Part shown: positions 53,284-62,655 of the stretch, piece after piece
Layout: each line of letters starts with the position of its first letter
Position numbering within the stretch: the stretch's first letter is position 1
Origin: JAUIET01 sp045106985
GTDB taxonomy: Bacteria; Pseudomonadota; Gammaproteobacteria; Pseudomonadales; JAUIET01
NCBI GenBank assembly: GCA_045106985.1
Contig: JBGCFQ010000018.1
Span: 1-64,000 of the forward strand
DNA: 64,000 nt
Reading direction: 5' to 3'
Made by a program: the position numbers and the translations under genes
The notes under the pieces: generated by a model
Told to the model about the DNA's origin: nothing
The model's input: the letters and a program-made list of their open reading frames with translations, nothing else
The model's database searches: none

Positions 53284-54639
53284 ATGAATTCGAGCTTAAT
53301 CAAACACGCCGTCATCAATCCTGACGCGCCTCCCGAATCTCTGGAGGCAAAACAACCTCATATTGACAATGGTACCGAACGCTATGGTAAAGAAGGTTAT
53401 TTCTGTGCCGAACACATGCAACAGGAATGGCAAAAGGTTTGGACGCAAAGCTGGCTTATTGCCGGCGCGCGTTCCGATCTCAACGAACAAGGCGACTATT
53501 TCATATTTGATATCGGCGACGAATCCATTCTGGTTACCCATACCGAAAATGGTATTGAGGCTTTCTACAATGTGTGCAGCCATCGCGGCTGCAAGTTGGT
53601 TCATGATGAGCGCGGCAATAGGAATGTGTTTGTTTGTCCATTTCACAGCTGGAGCTTTGAGAATACGGGTAAGCTGCGCCGCATTTTTGACGAGGAAACC
53701 TTCCAGCCTGAAGTTGTTGCTCATCGGCCGGGTCTAACAAAAGTAGCTTGTGAGCAGCACGCTGGTTTGATATTTGTGAGTATGGCTGAACAACCGGAAC
53801 CGATAGTTGAAGCGATCGGCTTGCCTGAAGGTTACCTTGAAGCTTACAACATAGATAAAATGCGCGTTGTACGGCACGTCCGGTCTGAATGGGGCGCTAA
53901 CTGGAAAGTAGGCGTTGAAGCGTTTTATGAAAGCTACCATTTGCACACTGTGCACCCGGAAACGCGCGGTGTTATGGGAGACCTTAACGTTCAGTACGAC
54001 CTTTACCCGCGTGGTGCGAGCAGAATGATTGTTCCTTTGGGGCAACCCAGTCCGCGCCTGGCGGATCAAGAAACCGTGAATGAGGGGCTGCAAATGATGC
54101 TGCAGGAAGCTGGTGTTGACCCGTCAACTTTCACAGGCTCAGCGGTAGATGTTCGTCGCGCGATACAGATATCAAAACGTGAACGTGCTGAGCAGTTGGG
54201 ACACGATTATTCCAAATTGGTTGATGGCCAACTATCAGATAGTTGGGCGACGGGTATCTTTCCGAATGTGCAAATTGGCTGTCATCCTGAGGCGGCGTTT
54301 GTAATGCGTTTTCTGCCGCATGAAACGGATCCTGAACGTTTCTATTACGACACGATGACCATGCTTATTCCTTCAGATGACCCAGATTACACGCCACCGG
54401 GCTGGATGGGTTTACCCGAAGGGACAGACGTTAGCGGCGCGCAGCGTCCGGCCTGCGAGCGTTACGGTATCGAAGAGGATGCCGGCTTGGGCTTGGTGCT
54501 TGGGCAGGATGCCGACCTGTTGCCAATTGTGCAGCAGGGAATGCGATCAAAGGGCTTTAAAGGGCAATTATGGGGCGAGCAAGAACAAAGGCTGCGGCAT
54601 TTTCATGCAGAGCTCCAGCGCTGGCTGGCGAAAAAATAG
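53284..54639 (+). CDS. Rieske ring-hydroxylating dioxygenase, alpha subunit
   Basis: 451 residues. The Rieske [2Fe-2S] ligands are Cys98/His100 and Cys118/His121 (CSHRGC ... CPFHSW). The mononuclear iron ligands are His219 and His224 in AFYESYHLHTVHPE, with an Asp further on in the C-terminal half. It hydroxylates or demethylates a ring or quaternary amine substrate with electrons from a reductase; no ferredoxin or reductase gene is adjacent and it must be supplied elsewhere. The start ATG has only a weak ribosome site. It stands alone between the TetR and TonB genes, sharing the operator motif with both flanks. Confidence 0.93.
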   Translation: MNSSLIKHAVINPDAPPESLEAKQPHIDNGTERYGKEGYFCAEHMQQEWQKVWTQSWLIAGARSDLNEQGDYFIFDIGDESILVTHTENGIEAFYNVCSHRGCKLVHDERGNRNVFVCPFHSWSFENTGKLRRIFDEETFQPEVVAHRPGLTKVACEQHAGLIFVSMAEQPEPIVEAIGLPEGYLEAYNIDKMRVVRHVRSEWGANWKVGVEAFYESYHLHTVHPETRGVMGDLNVQYDLYPRGASRMIVPLGQPSPRLADQETVNEGLQMMLQEAGVDPSTFTGSAVDVRRAIQISKRERAEQLGHDYSKLVDGQLSDSWATGIFPNVQIGCHPEAAFVMRFLPHETDPERFYYDTMTMLIPSDDPDYTPPGWMGLPEGTDVSGAQRPACERYGIEEDAGLGLVLGQDADLLPIVQQGMRSKGFKGQLWGEQEQRLRHFHAELQRWLAKK

Positions 54640-54670
54640 CCACAAAAAATGACTTAATCTTTACCCTGTT

Positions 54671-54729
54671 TTGTTGCTTGATATTAACAAGTATATGTTA
54701 CACTTTGCGCATTCTTGAATAATGTTCAA
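54671..54729 (+). promoter_or_regulatory. TonB-receptor promoter with downstream palindromic operator
   Basis: TTGTTG (54671-54676), 17 bases and TATGTT (54694-54699) make a plausible sigma-70 promoter. The palindrome TTGAA-N5-TTCAA is at 54715-54729, about +10 relative to the predicted transcript start. The position differs from the two sites upstream of TATAAT boxes, but a bound repressor would still block initiation or escape. Confidence 0.55.
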
Positions 54730-54761
54730 AAAGCGAGATCACCATGAGTGGAGGATATCCA

Positions 54762-57200
54762 ATGAAAGTCACTAAGGGTTCAGTACGTTTTAAGCTGTCG
54801 GCAATAAAACGTGCGCTGGTGCTGGCCACCTTGCCGGTTCTTGCTAACTCACCGGCGTTTGCGCAATCTGCGGATGGCCCATTGCTCGAGGAAGTTCTAG
54901 TAACGGCTACTCGGCGAGGTAACACGGATATCCTAAGAACGCCTGTTGCGGTAACCGCTATTACTGGTTCAGATATAGAGCGATTTTCACCGCGGGATCT
55001 AAACGACATCGCTGTACTCGCGCCTAGTCTCTCGGCTGGTTCAGTAGCGGCCTTTAACTCAGCTTCTTTCTCAATGCGTGGGGTTGCGGAAACCACGATT
55101 ATTGTTTTCAAGGAATCCCCAGTCGGCGTTACGATTGATGATTTCGTTTTGAACCACGTACAAACGCAAAATCTGGAAATGTTTGACATTGATCAGATTG
55201 AAGTTCTGCGAGGTCCTCAGGGAACCTTGTTTGGTAAGAACACCACAGGCGGCGCTATCAGTGTAAAAACCAAGCGGCCTTCGCTGGATAGTGGAGAAGT
55301 TGATTTTAGAGTTGAGCTAGGTGATTTTGGTACTCAAAAGATAACCACGGCCGTAAGTGTTCCTCTGATCGAAGATGTTCTTGGGTTTAGATTTGCAGGC
55401 GTACATTTGAAGTCGGATGGCTACTATAAAAATGGCGCCCAGTATGGCCCATTAACTGTGGGCCCTGGCCTAGTAAACGCAGGTGGCGGCATTGATGGCC
55501 AAACTGGCGGCGGCAATGGCGAAGACATTGGCGGCGACGACGTGTTGTCTTTCCGCGCGAAGTTGCTATGGCAACCAACTGATAACTTCAACGCTTTGTT
55601 CCAGTATGAACACATTCGCGATGATGGCGATACGCCACCAATCGTTAATGAGTCAACAGCGGGCTACTTCTTTGATAGCTGGGGCTTTTCCGCAGACCAA
55701 GGTGACCCACTGGATGTCGCCGCTGTGACAAACGACGACCGTTTCCTATTTAATATGAGCCAGGGTCATCAGGTTGATATCGATGGTTTCTATCTCAACA
55801 TGGAATGGGAATTGTCTGATTCATACAGCCTGCATTCGGTTACAGGCTATCGTGATCAAGAGTCGCACCTGCCCAATACTTATACTGGTGAAACATTCCG
55901 CACCTTGTTTGATGCAACCCGTGATGACACCCGAGAAACCTTCCAACAAGAGCTGCGCTTAGTTTCTAATTTGGACGGCCCGGTCAATTTTGTTGGCGGT
56001 CTCTACTACCAGGAAGAAGACGTAGACTTCTGTGTGCTTCAAGTAGTGGGCTTTGTTGATCTCTTGTTAGACGGCGAACCGACTTTTTTGTCTGCCAACC
56101 CGCTTATTTTGTGTAATGCGCAGCAAGCTACAGCATTCGCAGGTTTCATTGACGGCACCTACGACATTAACGATAGCTGGCAGTTAACTGCTGGTATTCG
56201 TTATACCCAGGAAGAAAAGAAATGGGCTGGACGACCACGACGACCTATTCAGGCTCTGCCTAATGGCGGCTTTGATCCAACCTTTACCTGGGAGCAACTC
56301 GGAACGCCTCTAGCGGCTGCCGATTTCGAGCGCTTTCCTGCTGGCGTTGTTAGAGACGAAGAAGAGTGGAAAGAGCCAACGTACCGTGTAGTGCTAGGAC
56401 ACGACTTCACTGAAGACATGTTTGGTTATATCAGTTACTCACGCGGTTTTAAGAGTGGTGGTTACAATGACCAAGTCGGTACGGTTCTTGACCCCATTCC
56501 TGCGGCAGCGGCTAGACCCACTGAACCTGAGATTGCGGACTCTTTCGAGCTTGGCTTTAAGGCGTCACTGTTAGGCGGCGACGCTAACTTTGCAGCCACG
56601 GTGTTTCATGTTACTTACACCGATGCGCAACGTACGCTTAATGCCAGTTTCCCTACTGGGCAGGAAACCTTGTTCTTCAACGCGGCTGAACTAGAGGTTG
56701 TTGGCTTGGAATTGGAAGGCATGTGGGCAATAAACGAATCATTCATTGTTCGTGCCAATGCCATGATCCAAGATGCCGAATTCAACGAGTTTTCTGCCGA
56801 CACTGACTTTGACGGCGTCGACGATGTTGATCTCAGTGGTAATGCACCTACTCGAGCGCCAGACATGATGGCAACGCTTGATGCGGTGTACACCATTGAA
56901 ATGGGCGATGCTGGATCTTTCGACATCAACGGTCGTGTTGCCTACGAAGATGAGTCGATTTCCAGCTATTCGGATGTTGACCCAGCGTTTGATACAACCT
57001 TGAATTCGCGCACCACTGTAGATGCCAGTATTACCTGGAACTCTGCAGACGAGAACTTCTGGGTTCGTGCGATTGGACGCAATCTGACCGATGAGCGATA
57101 TCGAACAGGTTCTCTTTCAGTTGCAAATTTCTGGATCATGTCGTCTTACGCTGAGCCGAGATACTACGGCTTGGAAATAGGCAGTAATTTCGATTTCTAG
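54762..57200 (+). CDS. TonB-dependent outer-membrane receptor
   Basis: 812 residues from ATG 54762, which has GGAGG (54750-54754) seven bases upstream; ATG 54744 is in frame but weaker. Signal peptide to AFAQ, TonB-box-like EEVLVTATRR, plug domain with DIDQIEVLRGPQGTLFGKNTTGGAISV, then a beta-barrel ending in YGLEIGSNFDF. This type (marine FepA/fyuA-like, used also for hydrophobic organic compounds) imports a large substrate through the outer membrane with TonB energy. Iron uptake is possible, but control by the same operator as the catabolic genes suggests an organic substrate. Confidence 0.94.
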   Translation: MKVTKGSVRFKLSAIKRALVLATLPVLANSPAFAQSADGPLLEEVLVTATRRGNTDILRTPVAVTAITGSDIERFSPRDLNDIAVLAPSLSAGSVAAFNSASFSMRGVAETTIIVFKESPVGVTIDDFVLNHVQTQNLEMFDIDQIEVLRGPQGTLFGKNTTGGAISVKTKRPSLDSGEVDFRVELGDFGTQKITTAVSVPLIEDVLGFRFAGVHLKSDGYYKNGAQYGPLTVGPGLVNAGGGIDGQTGGGNGEDIGGDDVLSFRAKLLWQPTDNFNALFQYEHIRDDGDTPPIVNESTAGYFFDSWGFSADQGDPLDVAAVTNDDRFLFNMSQGHQVDIDGFYLNMEWELSDSYSLHSVTGYRDQESHLPNTYTGETFRTLFDATRDDTRETFQQELRLVSNLDGPVNFVGGLYYQEEDVDFCVLQVVGFVDLLLDGEPTFLSANPLILCNAQQATAFAGFIDGTYDINDSWQLTAGIRYTQEEKKWAGRPRRPIQALPNGGFDPTFTWEQLGTPLAAADFERFPAGVVRDEEEWKEPTYRVVLGHDFTEDMFGYISYSRGFKSGGYNDQVGTVLDPIPAAAARPTEPEIADSFELGFKASLLGGDANFAATVFHVTYTDAQRTLNASFPTGQETLFFNAAELEVVGLELEGMWAINESFIVRANAMIQDAEFNEFSADTDFDGVDDVDLSGNAPTRAPDMMATLDAVYTIEMGDAGSFDINGRVAYEDESISSYSDVDPAFDTTLNSRTTVDASITWNSADENFWVRAIGRNLTDERYRTGSLSVANFWIMSSYAEPRYYGLEIGSNFDF

Positions 57201-57228
57201 TTCACGACATTTCCTCGTTAATGTGAAC

Positions 57229-57257
57229 AGGCCGACCTCATAGTCGGCCTTTTTTTA
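57229..57257 (+). terminator. Rho-independent terminator after TonB receptor
   Basis: A perfect 8-bp stem, AGGCCGAC (57229-57236) with GTCGGCCT (57243-57250), around a six-base loop CTCATA, is followed at once by seven T residues. It lies 29 bases after the receptor stop codon and should end that transcript. Confidence 0.93.
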
Positions 57258-57405
57258 TGTACAGGATGTACGGTATGTCGCGAGAGGCAGGACGCCGGTA
57301 GCGACGAGACCCAAAGCGCTCGCGCTGCTCGCGTGGCCAGCTTGACCCAATACGTTCACTGCGTTCACGGGGCCAGCTTTTGTAGCGAAGACACGAATAA
57401 GAAAC
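57258..57405. repeat. Degenerate 27-bp repeat pair between TonB receptor and GST
   Basis: Two 27-base units, 57317-57343 and 57353-57379, share 19 of 27 positions and end in the same GGCCAGCTT, 36 bases apart. They follow a direct pair of ATGTAC words just after the terminator. The region has no good coding frame. It looks like a short extragenic repeat cluster or the eroded end of one. Confidence 0.4.
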
Positions 57406-57411
57406 CGCGAT

Positions 57412-58329
57412 ATGAGCAAAATAATTCTTCATCATTTCGATATTTCTCCTTTCGCAGAGAAAGTGCGTCTGGGTTTTGGGATAAAAAACCTGAGTTGGAA
57501 CTCAGTGGAAATACCGTTAGTAATGCCCAAACCGGATTTGACGGCCCTTACCGGCGGCTACCGAAAAACACCAGTTATGCAGATAGGTGCAAACATATAC
57601 TGCGACACGCAATGCATCGCCGCCGAGTTAGAACGGCGATATCCAAAGCCGACATTGTTTCCTGAAGGCAGTAAAGCACTGTCTATGGCATTCAGCAGTT
57701 GGAGCGATACAGCGTTCTTTCAACCCGGCGCAGGCCTCTCCATGGGAACCAATGAAGGGTTACCCGAAGACTTGCTTGAAGATCGAATGCAGTTTTTCGA
57801 ATTTATGGATTTTGAGCAGTTGCCGCAACAAATACCGCATCTGTACTCGCAATTTTGTGCGCATTTGCATTTGCTAGAACAAATGCTGAGCGATGGCAGG
57901 CCATTTCTTTTAGGCGCGCAGCCTGGGTGGGCCGATGTTCTAGCTTTTTTTCCTGTGTGGATGAGTCGGTCTAATATTTCTAATGCTGATGAAATGCTAG
58001 ATGGTTTGACAAGGGTTGTTTCATGGGAAAGGCGAGTCTCGGCGCTTGGCCATGGAAAGCGTTCAGAAATTAGCGCGACAGATGCCTTAAGTGTTGCAGC
58101 TAGCTCTGAGCCTGAAATAGTCAGCGGTATTGATCCAACGGCCTACCCACGACTAGAACTGGGACAGCGTGTTAGTGTGGCCGCCAGCGACTATGGCAGA
58201 GACCGAGTAGTTGGTGAACTGCAAACTTTGAATCACGAATGCATATGTGTAGTGCGCAACACGCCTGATCTAGGTAATGTGGCGGTGCACTTTCCAAGAA
58301 TAGGGTATACCGTAGAGAGTATGGAGTGA
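57412..58329 (+). CDS. Glutathione S-transferase-like protein
   Basis: 305 residues. The N-terminal thioredoxin fold starts KIILHHFDISPFAEKVRLGFG, with the S/C-type redox site changed to SPFA, YRKTPVMQIGANIYCDT with the cis-Pro, and ELERRYP. The C-terminal part is longer than in ordinary GSTs and has LGAQPGWADVLAFFPVW as the N-capping box region. A PQQ-type dehydrogenase follows after three bases, so the two are likely cotranscribed. It may cleave a glutathione ether or bind a hydrophobic ligand in this pathway. Confidence 0.87.
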   Translation: MSKIILHHFDISPFAEKVRLGFGIKNLSWNSVEIPLVMPKPDLTALTGGYRKTPVMQIGANIYCDTQCIAAELERRYPKPTLFPEGSKALSMAFSSWSDTAFFQPGAGLSMGTNEGLPEDLLEDRMQFFEFMDFEQLPQQIPHLYSQFCAHLHLLEQMLSDGRPFLLGAQPGWADVLAFFPVWMSRSNISNADEMLDGLTRVVSWERRVSALGHGKRSEISATDALSVAASSEPEIVSGIDPTAYPRLELGQRVSVAASDYGRDRVVGELQTLNHECICVVRNTPDLGNVAVHFPRIGYTVESME

Positions 58330-58332
58330 ACG

Positions 58333-60246
58333 ATGACCTTTCAATTAACTAAGCTAACGTTTTTTCTACAATCTTGTTTGCGCCTGTCGCTGCTGTGCTT
58401 GGCTGTGAGTCTTGTAGCTGGCTGCATGCAGGCCAATGAGCTGGGAACTGGCGGCATACAGGATGTTGGCGCCAGCGGGTTGGATGGAGAGATGCTGTTC
58501 GCAGCGAATTGTGCGACCTGTCATAACGGCCGTGTATCAAAGGCTCCACCGATTACCCTTCTGCAAATAATGTCTTCAGCGTCCATTCTGCGATCGATGG
58601 ATGAGGGCGTTATGCAGGCACAATCCGCTCATTTACAGCCGTTGGAAAAACGAGCCTTGGTCGAGTATTTAACGGGCAGTGCCGTCGCTGAAGAGTTCGC
58701 ACCGCCGCCAAGTTGTGAAGGCGAGTCTATGGCGTTTGATTATGCCGCCGCACCTGATGCAACTAACTGGGGTGTCGACCTTGGTAATGGCCGTTTTTTC
58801 GATAGCAGTGTCACTGACATTACTGCAAGCAATGTATCGCAACTAAAATTGAAATGGGCGTTTGCCTTTCCTGATGCCATAAGAGCGCGCTCTCAACCAA
58901 CTGCCGCTGGAGGTGCCCTGTTTGTCGGCAGCCAGGACGGTACCGTGTACTCACTGGATCAGCAATCAGGATGTGTTCGTTGGACATTCAAGACAATCGC
59001 CGAGGTACGTACGGGCATTGCGGTCACTCCATGGGTAAGTGACGATGGCGATAGCGCCAGGACCAGCTTAAGCTTTTTCGGTGACCTGATCGGCAATGTA
59101 TACGCGGTCAATACTTTCACCGGAGATCTCATCTGGAGAGACCGCCCAAGCGATCATCCTAGTCTGACGCTAACAGCCACTCCTGTGCTTCATAACAATC
59201 GCTTGATCGTTCCACTGTCGGCGTTAGAGGTGACAGAAGCGGCCGACCCTTCATATGCGTGCTGCACCTTTCGAGGCGGCGTAGCTGTGTACGAGGCCGC
59301 GACAGGTAAGCGCCTTTGGACGGGATACACCATTGACGAAGAACCACGTGAAGTGAGTAAGAATGCAATAGGCACGCCGATTATTGCTCCCTCGGGCGCG
59401 CCTGTGTGGGGAGCGCCAACGATTGATGCCGAGCGCGGTTTGATTTACGTGGGTACTGGAGAAAACTACTCATCTCCCGCGGGTGATACAAGTGATGCGA
59501 TTCTTGCCTTGAGCATTAGCGACGGGTCTATTGTTTGGCAGCAGCAGATGACCGAGGGCGACGCATGGAATATGGGTTGTGAAGCGGAAGATAAAAGTAA
59601 TTGTCCTCCCGAAAATGGCCCTGATTACGATTTTGGCGCTGCTACGATTCTAGCCACGCATTCAAATGGTAAGCAGTACTTATTAGCGGGGCAGAAGTCG
59701 GGCGACGTGTATGCGCTGAACCCCGATGAAGGCGGCAAGATTGTTTGGCAACAGAAACTTGGTCGGGGTGGTATTCAAGGCGGCGTACATTTTGGTATGG
59801 CCGTTGGTGGTGATACTTTGTATGTGCCAATGTCCGACTTTGATGGTGGGCCACGCTGGCCAGGTGTAGCGAAACCTGGCATGTTCGCACTGAACTTTGC
59901 GAACGGAGATCTTCATTGGTATACGCCAACAGAAGACGTCTGTGCGGGCAAAGAGTTTTGTCAGCCTGGGCTATCGGCTGCCGCAAGCGCAATACCAGGC
60001 GCGGTTGTTGGTGGTGCTATGGACGGCCATCTTCGCGCCTACGATAAGCATTCGGGTGATGTGATTTGGGATTTCGATGCTGTTAAGCGTTACAGCTCTA
60101 CGTCAGGCGCAAAAGCACAGGGCGGCTCATTTGGAGGCGCTAGTGGGCCGGTCTTTAAGGACCGAATGATGTTCGTGAATTCGGGCTATGGGATTTACTT
60201 TCATATGCCGGGTAATGTTCTGCTTGCCTTTGAGCTGGCTGAATAG
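58333..60246 (+). CDS. Lipoprotein PQQ-type dehydrogenase with cytochrome c motif
   Basis: 637 residues. Lipobox LVAGC (Cys31) directs it to the periplasmic face of a membrane. A c-type haem site, CATCH (60-64), lies in a short N-terminal cytochrome domain. Then comes a beta-propeller of repeated W-blades: ALFVGSQDGTVYSLDQQSGCVRWTF, GLIYVGTGENYSSPAG and GAMDGHLRAYDKHSGDVIWDFDAV. The order (cytochrome first) matches polyvinyl-alcohol dehydrogenase-type enzymes. It oxidises an alcohol with PQQ and passes electrons through the haem. No pqq biosynthesis genes are in the window. Confidence 0.9.
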   Translation: MTFQLTKLTFFLQSCLRLSLLCLAVSLVAGCMQANELGTGGIQDVGASGLDGEMLFAANCATCHNGRVSKAPPITLLQIMSSASILRSMDEGVMQAQSAHLQPLEKRALVEYLTGSAVAEEFAPPPSCEGESMAFDYAAAPDATNWGVDLGNGRFFDSSVTDITASNVSQLKLKWAFAFPDAIRARSQPTAAGGALFVGSQDGTVYSLDQQSGCVRWTFKTIAEVRTGIAVTPWVSDDGDSARTSLSFFGDLIGNVYAVNTFTGDLIWRDRPSDHPSLTLTATPVLHNNRLIVPLSALEVTEAADPSYACCTFRGGVAVYEAATGKRLWTGYTIDEEPREVSKNAIGTPIIAPSGAPVWGAPTIDAERGLIYVGTGENYSSPAGDTSDAILALSISDGSIVWQQQMTEGDAWNMGCEAEDKSNCPPENGPDYDFGAATILATHSNGKQYLLAGQKSGDVYALNPDEGGKIVWQQKLGRGGIQGGVHFGMAVGGDTLYVPMSDFDGGPRWPGVAKPGMFALNFANGDLHWYTPTEDVCAGKEFCQPGLSAAASAIPGAVVGGAMDGHLRAYDKHSGDVIWDFDAVKRYSSTSGAKAQGGSFGGASGPVFKDRMMFVNSGYGIYFHMPGNVLLAFELAE

Positions 60247-60358
60247 GGTGATTCTTTAGAAAGTGGCAGAAGTCTTAAGAAAGCAGTGTGAGCCTGAAGA
60301 AGTTGCATTCAGCGTGTGGTCCATGGAATATTGATCGTGAGATCACCAAGGAAATTCC

Positions 60359-61378
60359 ATGAACCAACATCTGCAATGGCTCAATCAGGTCACTGAAGAA
60401 ATTATAGACCCAGAGCGGCGGATCATTGATCCGCATCACCATCTCTGGCGTCGCTCGCAGCCTTATGAGTTGAATGAACTTTGGGCGGATACCGGCAGTG
60501 GCCACAATGTCGTGGGCACAGTGTTTATTGAATGCGGCGCCGAGTATCACAGGCAAGGCCCTCGTGAGCTGAGACCTCTCGGTGAAACTGAATATGTCGC
60601 TGGAATCGCTTCACAATCTCGACAAGGCGCTGGCCTGGGCTCTACTCTAAAGGGCCAAGCTCCGATACTAGGAATGGTGGGTCATGCTGACCTTAGGCTG
60701 GGTGCCGGTGTGGTTGATGTCATTGAAGCACAACGAGAGGCCGCTGCAGGCTTGCTACGCGGCATTCGCTACTCGACCGCCTATTACCCTGACCCGCCAG
60801 CAGTCGACCGCTACGCGGGCCGTAAAGCAGGCTTGATGCTTGAAAAAGAATTCCGCGAGGGTTTTTCTCATCTAGCCTCGCAAGGATTGAGCTTTGACGC
60901 CTGGTTGCTGCACCCACAAATTAAAGAGCTCATTGATTTAGCGCGCGAGTTTCCAGAAACAACTATTGTATTTGACCATTTTGGCGGTCCTCTTGGAATC
61001 GGTCCTTACGAAGGCAAGCAGGCAGAGATTTTTCCAGAGTGGCAACGTGATGTGAGTGAGCTGGCGCAAAACCCTAATGTAGTGGCCAAGCTGGGCGGAC
61101 TGGCAATGTCTATCAATGGTTGGGGCTGGGACACAAGAGACCGTCCTGCGAGTTCAGATGAGATTGTAGCGGCGCACCGTGATTACTATCTCCACACCAT
61201 CGACTGCTTTGGTCCGCAGCGTTGCATGTTTGAAAGCAACTTTCCGGTAGACAAAGAATCGGTCTCGTACAGTGTGTTGTGGAACGGGTTTAAAAAAATG
61301 GTGGCAGGTTTCAGTGAGAATGAAAAGGACGACTTGTTTTTTGGGACAGCCTCCAGAACCTACCGGCTTGAGTTGTAA
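60359..61378 (+). CDS. Amidohydrolase-2 family metal hydrolase
   Basis: 339 residues. RRIIDPHHHLWRRSQ carries the H-x-H metal motif, VFDHFGGPLG gives a further His, and MFESNFPVDKESVSYSVLWNGFKKM the C-terminal Asp region. The group includes lactonases and decarboxylases such as 2-pyrone-4,6-dicarboxylate lactonase and L-fuconolactonase-type enzymes. It could open a lactone formed by the flavin monooxygenase or aldehyde oxidation. ATG 60359 follows an AAGGAA-type site. Confidence 0.88.
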   Translation: MNQHLQWLNQVTEEIIDPERRIIDPHHHLWRRSQPYELNELWADTGSGHNVVGTVFIECGAEYHRQGPRELRPLGETEYVAGIASQSRQGAGLGSTLKGQAPILGMVGHADLRLGAGVVDVIEAQREAAAGLLRGIRYSTAYYPDPPAVDRYAGRKAGLMLEKEFREGFSHLASQGLSFDAWLLHPQIKELIDLAREFPETTIVFDHFGGPLGIGPYEGKQAEIFPEWQRDVSELAQNPNVVAKLGGLAMSINGWGWDTRDRPASSDEIVAAHRDYYLHTIDCFGPQRCMFESNFPVDKESVSYSVLWNGFKKMVAGFSENEKDDLFFGTASRTYRLEL

Positions 61379-61491
61379 GTAGCCGCCGGTGTTCAAAGTA
61401 GAGTGTGCGCTCTTAGATCAAGCAGCAGATTGAATTGTAGATTAACGAGCCCTGTGGCATATTCTGTCAAAGCCCTTTTCACGTAGGTACC

Positions 61492-62649
61492 ATGACCGCA
61501 ATTAAGCAGTATCAAGATATTCGCGATGCCGTCGCTAAGTTGTGCGCACTATACCCTGGCGAGTACTGGCAATCCTTGGATGCCGATCATGCCTACCCCA
61601 CCGACTTTGTAAATGCCCTCACCGAATCTGGTTATTTATCAATTTTAATTCCCGAGCAATATGGCGGAGCAGGCTTGCCTCTGTCTGCGGCCTGTGCGGT
61701 ATTGGAAGAAATTCAGCGCAGTGGCTGTAATGGCGGTGCATGTCACGCGCAAATGTACACAATGGGTACTTTGTTGCGCCATGGTAGTGAGCAGCAAAAA
61801 CAGCAGTATCTGCCGGCTATTGCTCGTGGCGAGTTACGCCTTCAGGCATTTGGTGTAACGGAACCTGGCAGTGGTACCGACACCACTAGAATAACAACGC
61901 GAGCCCAACGTGACGGCGACGACTACGTGGTGAGCGGCCAGAAAGTTTTTATTTCGCGAACGGAGCATTCGGACTTGATGGTATTGTTGGTTCGAACGTC
62001 TGCGCGGGAAGAATCAGCTAAGCCAACAAACGGCATGTCTGTGCTGTTGGTTGATATGCGCGAGGCCGTGGGTAATGGCTTAACGATAAAGCCGATTAAA
62101 ACCACCATGAATCATGCCAGCACAGAATTGTTCTTCGACAACCTTCGAGTACCAGCAAAAAATCTTATCGGTGAAGAAGGCCGTGGGTTTTCCTATATCG
62201 TTGATGGCATGAATGCCGAGCGTATTTTGATTGCGGCAGAGTGCATTGGCGATGCTCGATTTTTTGTCGAGCAAGCGAGTCGTTACGCCCAGGAGCGAGA
62301 AGTGTTTGGCAGGCCGATTGGTTTGAACCAAGGCGTGCAATTTCCCATCGCTAGAGCGCATATTCAAACTGAGGCAGCCGATGCGATTGTTACTCGCGCT
62401 GCGACGCTTTTCGAGCAGGGTGAGTCCTGCGGAACCGAGGCAAATATGGCGAAGCTGTTGGCCTCAGAAGCGTCTTGGCAAGCGGGTGATACCTGCATTC
62501 AAACATTTGGTGGTTATGGATTTGCCACCGAATACAATATAGAGCGAAAATTTCGTGAAACGCGTCTGTATCAGGTCGCGCCAATATCAACAAACTTGAT
62601 TCTGTCGCATGTGGCCACGCATGAGCTGGGTATGCCGAAGTCTTTCTAA
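61492..62649 (+). CDS. Acyl-CoA dehydrogenase family protein (second)
   Basis: 385 residues. The flavin and substrate features are LQAFGVTEPGSGTDTTRITTRAQRDGDDYVVSGQKVFISRTEHSDLMVL, ELFFDNLRVPAKNLIGEEGRGFSYIVDGMNAERI and the C-terminal CIQTFGGYGFATEYNIERKFRETRLYQVAPISTN. The catalytic Glu is likely in the G-M-N-A-E-R or YNIER region as in other family members. It starts an alpha,beta-dehydrogenation of an acyl-CoA and hands electrons to ETF. The phytanoyl-CoA dioxygenase gene starts six bases after its stop. Confidence 0.93.
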   Translation: MTAIKQYQDIRDAVAKLCALYPGEYWQSLDADHAYPTDFVNALTESGYLSILIPEQYGGAGLPLSAACAVLEEIQRSGCNGGACHAQMYTMGTLLRHGSEQQKQQYLPAIARGELRLQAFGVTEPGSGTDTTRITTRAQRDGDDYVVSGQKVFISRTEHSDLMVLLVRTSAREESAKPTNGMSVLLVDMREAVGNGLTIKPIKTTMNHASTELFFDNLRVPAKNLIGEEGRGFSYIVDGMNAERILIAAECIGDARFFVEQASRYAQEREVFGRPIGLNQGVQFPIARAHIQTEAADAIVTRAATLFEQGESCGTEANMAKLLASEASWQAGDTCIQTFGGYGFATEYNIERKFRETRLYQVAPISTNLILSHVATHELGMPKSF

Positions 62650-62655
62650 AACACT

